Below, piece by piece: positions 62,863 through 64,000 of a stretch of 64,000 nt of DNA (position 1 is its first letter; the number at the start of each line of letters is the position of its first letter). Position numbers and translations under genes: made by a program. This stretch comes from an uncultured Eudoraea sp. (GTDB lineage: Bacteria; Bacteroidota; Bacteroidia; Flavobacteriales; Flavobacteriaceae): assembly GCF_947258525.1 (NCBI RefSeq), contig NZ_CAMYIP010000079.1, positions 65,861 to 129,860 of the forward strand. Direction: 5' to 3'. The notes under the pieces are model-generated. The model ran no database searches. It had not been told where the DNA came from and worked only from the letters and a program-made list of their open reading frames with translations.

Positions 62863-63057
62863 CTAATGCCTCTGCATTGTTACCTTTAAATTGGAGTGCA
62901 TTGCCTTTCTGTAAATAGCCATAATGAAGATAAATGAAGGAGGAGAATTATATTTCAGAATAAGGCTATCTGCCAATTTCTGATCTTGACCAATTAGAAT
63001 GACGGTCATAAAATAGAATAAGCCTATTATATAATAGGCTTTTCTTTTAAATGACAT
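62863..63057 (-). pseudogene. Detached signal-peptide start of the adenylate cyclase gene
   Basis: ATG at 63057 starts MSFKRKAYYIIGLFYFMTVI, a signal peptide, then GQDQKLADSLILKYN. After about 62949 the frame turns into non-protein-like residues, while the cyclase TPR frame begins on the same bases. About 45-50 codons that family members have between KYN and the GYLQKGNAL segment are missing. This fits an internal deletion that shifted the frame. Confidence 0.6.
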
Positions 63058-63085
63058 TATTATTCATAAATAACAAGTTTTTTCT

Positions 63086-63544
63086 TCAATTCATTTGAAG
63101 TCTTGGATCATCCCAAGTCTCTGGTACTGTTGGATCAGTAGGTGGGGGAAAAGATTGAAAGTATCCTATTTGGTAATTTTCAAAGGCTTTTGCCTCACCT
63201 GGTTTGGCAGGAGGTGGAGTTGCAAGTACAGTGGCAGTAATCACACCCATTGGATCTGGTGTATATTCTGCTGAATATTCTGCATTTTCGAGTAATTGTT
63301 GAGAATTTAAATACGGACCTGGTGCAGGAATAGCGGCTTTTACATGTACAAGTGTCAAATTATTATTGCGCCCGGGATCTGGATGTTGATCCACCGACCA
63401 TCTGACAGTATCACTTGGATCTACGCCTGCTACTAGTGTATCATTGTCTGGATCATCGGGCGTTCCCGGTATAGCTGTCCCTAATCTTAAGCTTAGTTGA
63501 CCTGAATTTGCAATCTTGCTTACATAAATATTAATAGTTGCCAT
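63086..63544 (-). CDS. Hypothetical protein, probably cytosolic beta-rich
   Basis: 152 aa, MATINIYVSKIANSGQLSLR..., no signal peptide. Many Pro, Asp and Thr, and likely beta strands (DTVRWSVDQHP, NLTLVHVKAAIP, MGVITATVLATPPP). It lies just upstream of the cyclase fragment on the same strand. I recognise no family; the regular composition and clean start suggest a real gene. Confidence 0.65.
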   Translation of the reverse strand: MATINIYVSKIANSGQLSLRLGTAIPGTPDDPDNDTLVAGVDPSDTVRWSVDQHPDPGRNNNLTLVHVKAAIPAPGPYLNSQQLLENAEYSAEYTPDPMGVITATVLATPPPAKPGEAKAFENYQIGYFQSFPPPTDPTVPETWDDPRLQMN

Positions 63545-63735
63545 AATGTTATAAATTTAATATAATTATCCGTTAGTTTTGTAATTATTGTTAATTAATG
63601 TATTGCAATTACTTTAAATATATTTCTAATATACCAATCCGGGCAAAATAATTATTTGATTAACGGACGAACCCCTACATTTTTTGTCCGAAACCCCTTA
63701 TTTTTTTATCAAAGAATTTTCTGAGCATTTAATTA

Positions 63736-64000
63736 CTATTTTTTAAACCTGGATAAAAGCATTATTTTTTTTCTGGTGTTAATAAAATACACCCCGGTAA
63801 GCAACACAATAGCGGCAATTATGGATTGCAGGGTGATGGGTTCATTCAAAAAATAACTACCCAGAAACATCGCAACAATGGGGTTAACATAGGTATTGGT
63901 GGCCACCTTTTCCGGGGAAACATTTTTTAAAAGGTAATTAAAGGAAGTAAAGGCCACTATACTGCCAAAAATAATAAGTAGTAGCATGGACCAGTTGGTT
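63736..64000 (-). CDS. EamA-family transporter, C-terminal part (runs off the window)
   Basis: The frame is open to the window edge; TNWSMLLLIIFGSIVAFTSF continues from beyond base 64000. The visible 80-odd residues are the last helices of a DMT/EamA transporter: FNYLLKNVSPEKVATNTYVNPIVAMFLGSYF, with the VNP-type motif of TM9, and EPITLQSIIAAIVLLTGVYF, and a basic tail. Different from the EamA protein at 35328. Confidence 0.85.
   Translation of the reverse strand, partial: TNWSMLLLIIFGSIVAFTSFNYLLKNVSPEKVATNTYVNPIVAMFLGSYFLNEPITLQSIIAAIVLLTGVYFINTRKKIMLLSRFKK

Noticed and set aside
1..64000. tRNA, rRNA, prophage or complete insertion sequence
   Set aside because: None seen: no cloverleaf-like sequences, transposase, integrase or phage structural genes were recognised on either strand.

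Overview
The window is a gene-dense, AT-rich stretch of chromosome from a member of the phylum Bacteroidota, most probably a marine Flavobacteriaceae. This rests on several things: -7 boxes of the TAnnTTTG type, a TonB-dependent receptor with an N-terminal carboxypeptidase-like domain, many lipoproteins and DUF families typical of flavobacteria (DUF4251, DUF6340, DUF7009), a fused alpha/beta E1 dehydrogenase, and a MutS2 that lacks the Smr domain. No rRNA, tRNA, CRISPR array, prophage or intact insertion sequence was seen. I cannot place the genus.

Layout. 1-4.1 kb: a glutamate/aspartate-type symporter (cut by the window edge), followed closely by an overlapping operon of a GshB-like ATP-grasp ligase, an N-formylglutamate amidohydrolase-like enzyme and a QEGLA/MATCAP-type putative zinc carboxypeptidase. 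4.1-13 kb: DCC protein, MutS2, a DUF6340 lipoprotein, uracil-DNA glycosylase, a three-gene operon (DUF1835 protein, nucleoside phosphorylase, cytosolic periplasmic-binding-protein-like protein), SUI1/YciH, and a 2-oxoglutarate/Fe(II) oxygenase. 13-16.3 kb: fused branched-chain E1, a lipocalin-like lipoprotein, an OmpA lipoprotein. 16.4-22.5 kb: an eight-gene type III polyketide synthase cluster that carries its own small fatty-acid-synthase set. 22.5-30.8 kb: YceI, small secreted proteins, TerC, a large VPS10/sortilin-like repeat protein whose 5' end is broken, a Bcr/CflA efflux pump and two tiny membrane proteins. 30.9-38.1 kb: DUF7009 with an FdhF/YdeP molybdoenzyme, a BNR-like lipoprotein, an EamA transporter, DUF4251, and two tandem CHRD-like lipoproteins. 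38.1-38.8 kb: a non-coding block full of inverted repeats. 38.8-47.6 kb: FKBP, FabD, an ECF sigma/anti-sigma/DUF4097 operon, alcohol dehydrogenase, a repeat-bearing acidic lipoprotein, a transglutaminase-like protein, cytochrome c and a VKAI-repeat protein. 47.7-64 kb: TonB receptor, SLC12-type cation-chloride transporter, cold-shock protein, SMP-30-like lipoprotein, aldo/keto reductase, S41 protease, an AraC-NmrA-DUF1772-DUF5367 group, an alpha/beta hydrolase with an adenylate cyclase (5' end broken), and the 3' end of an EamA transporter at the edge.

How the genes may work together. The polyketide cluster has ketosynthase, dehydratase, SDR reductase and carrier protein, which could build a dedicated acyl starter. 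The type III synthase (Cys142-His276-Asn309) could extend and cyclise it, and a methyltransferase and a flavoprotein could tailor the product. The first operon pairs an ATP-grasp ligase with a carboxypeptidase-like enzyme beside a glutamate-type transporter, which suggests making and trimming of a peptide or amino-acyl conjugate. Two signal-peptide-bearing genes (25.8 kb and 63.0 kb) both show a frame break just after the signal peptide.
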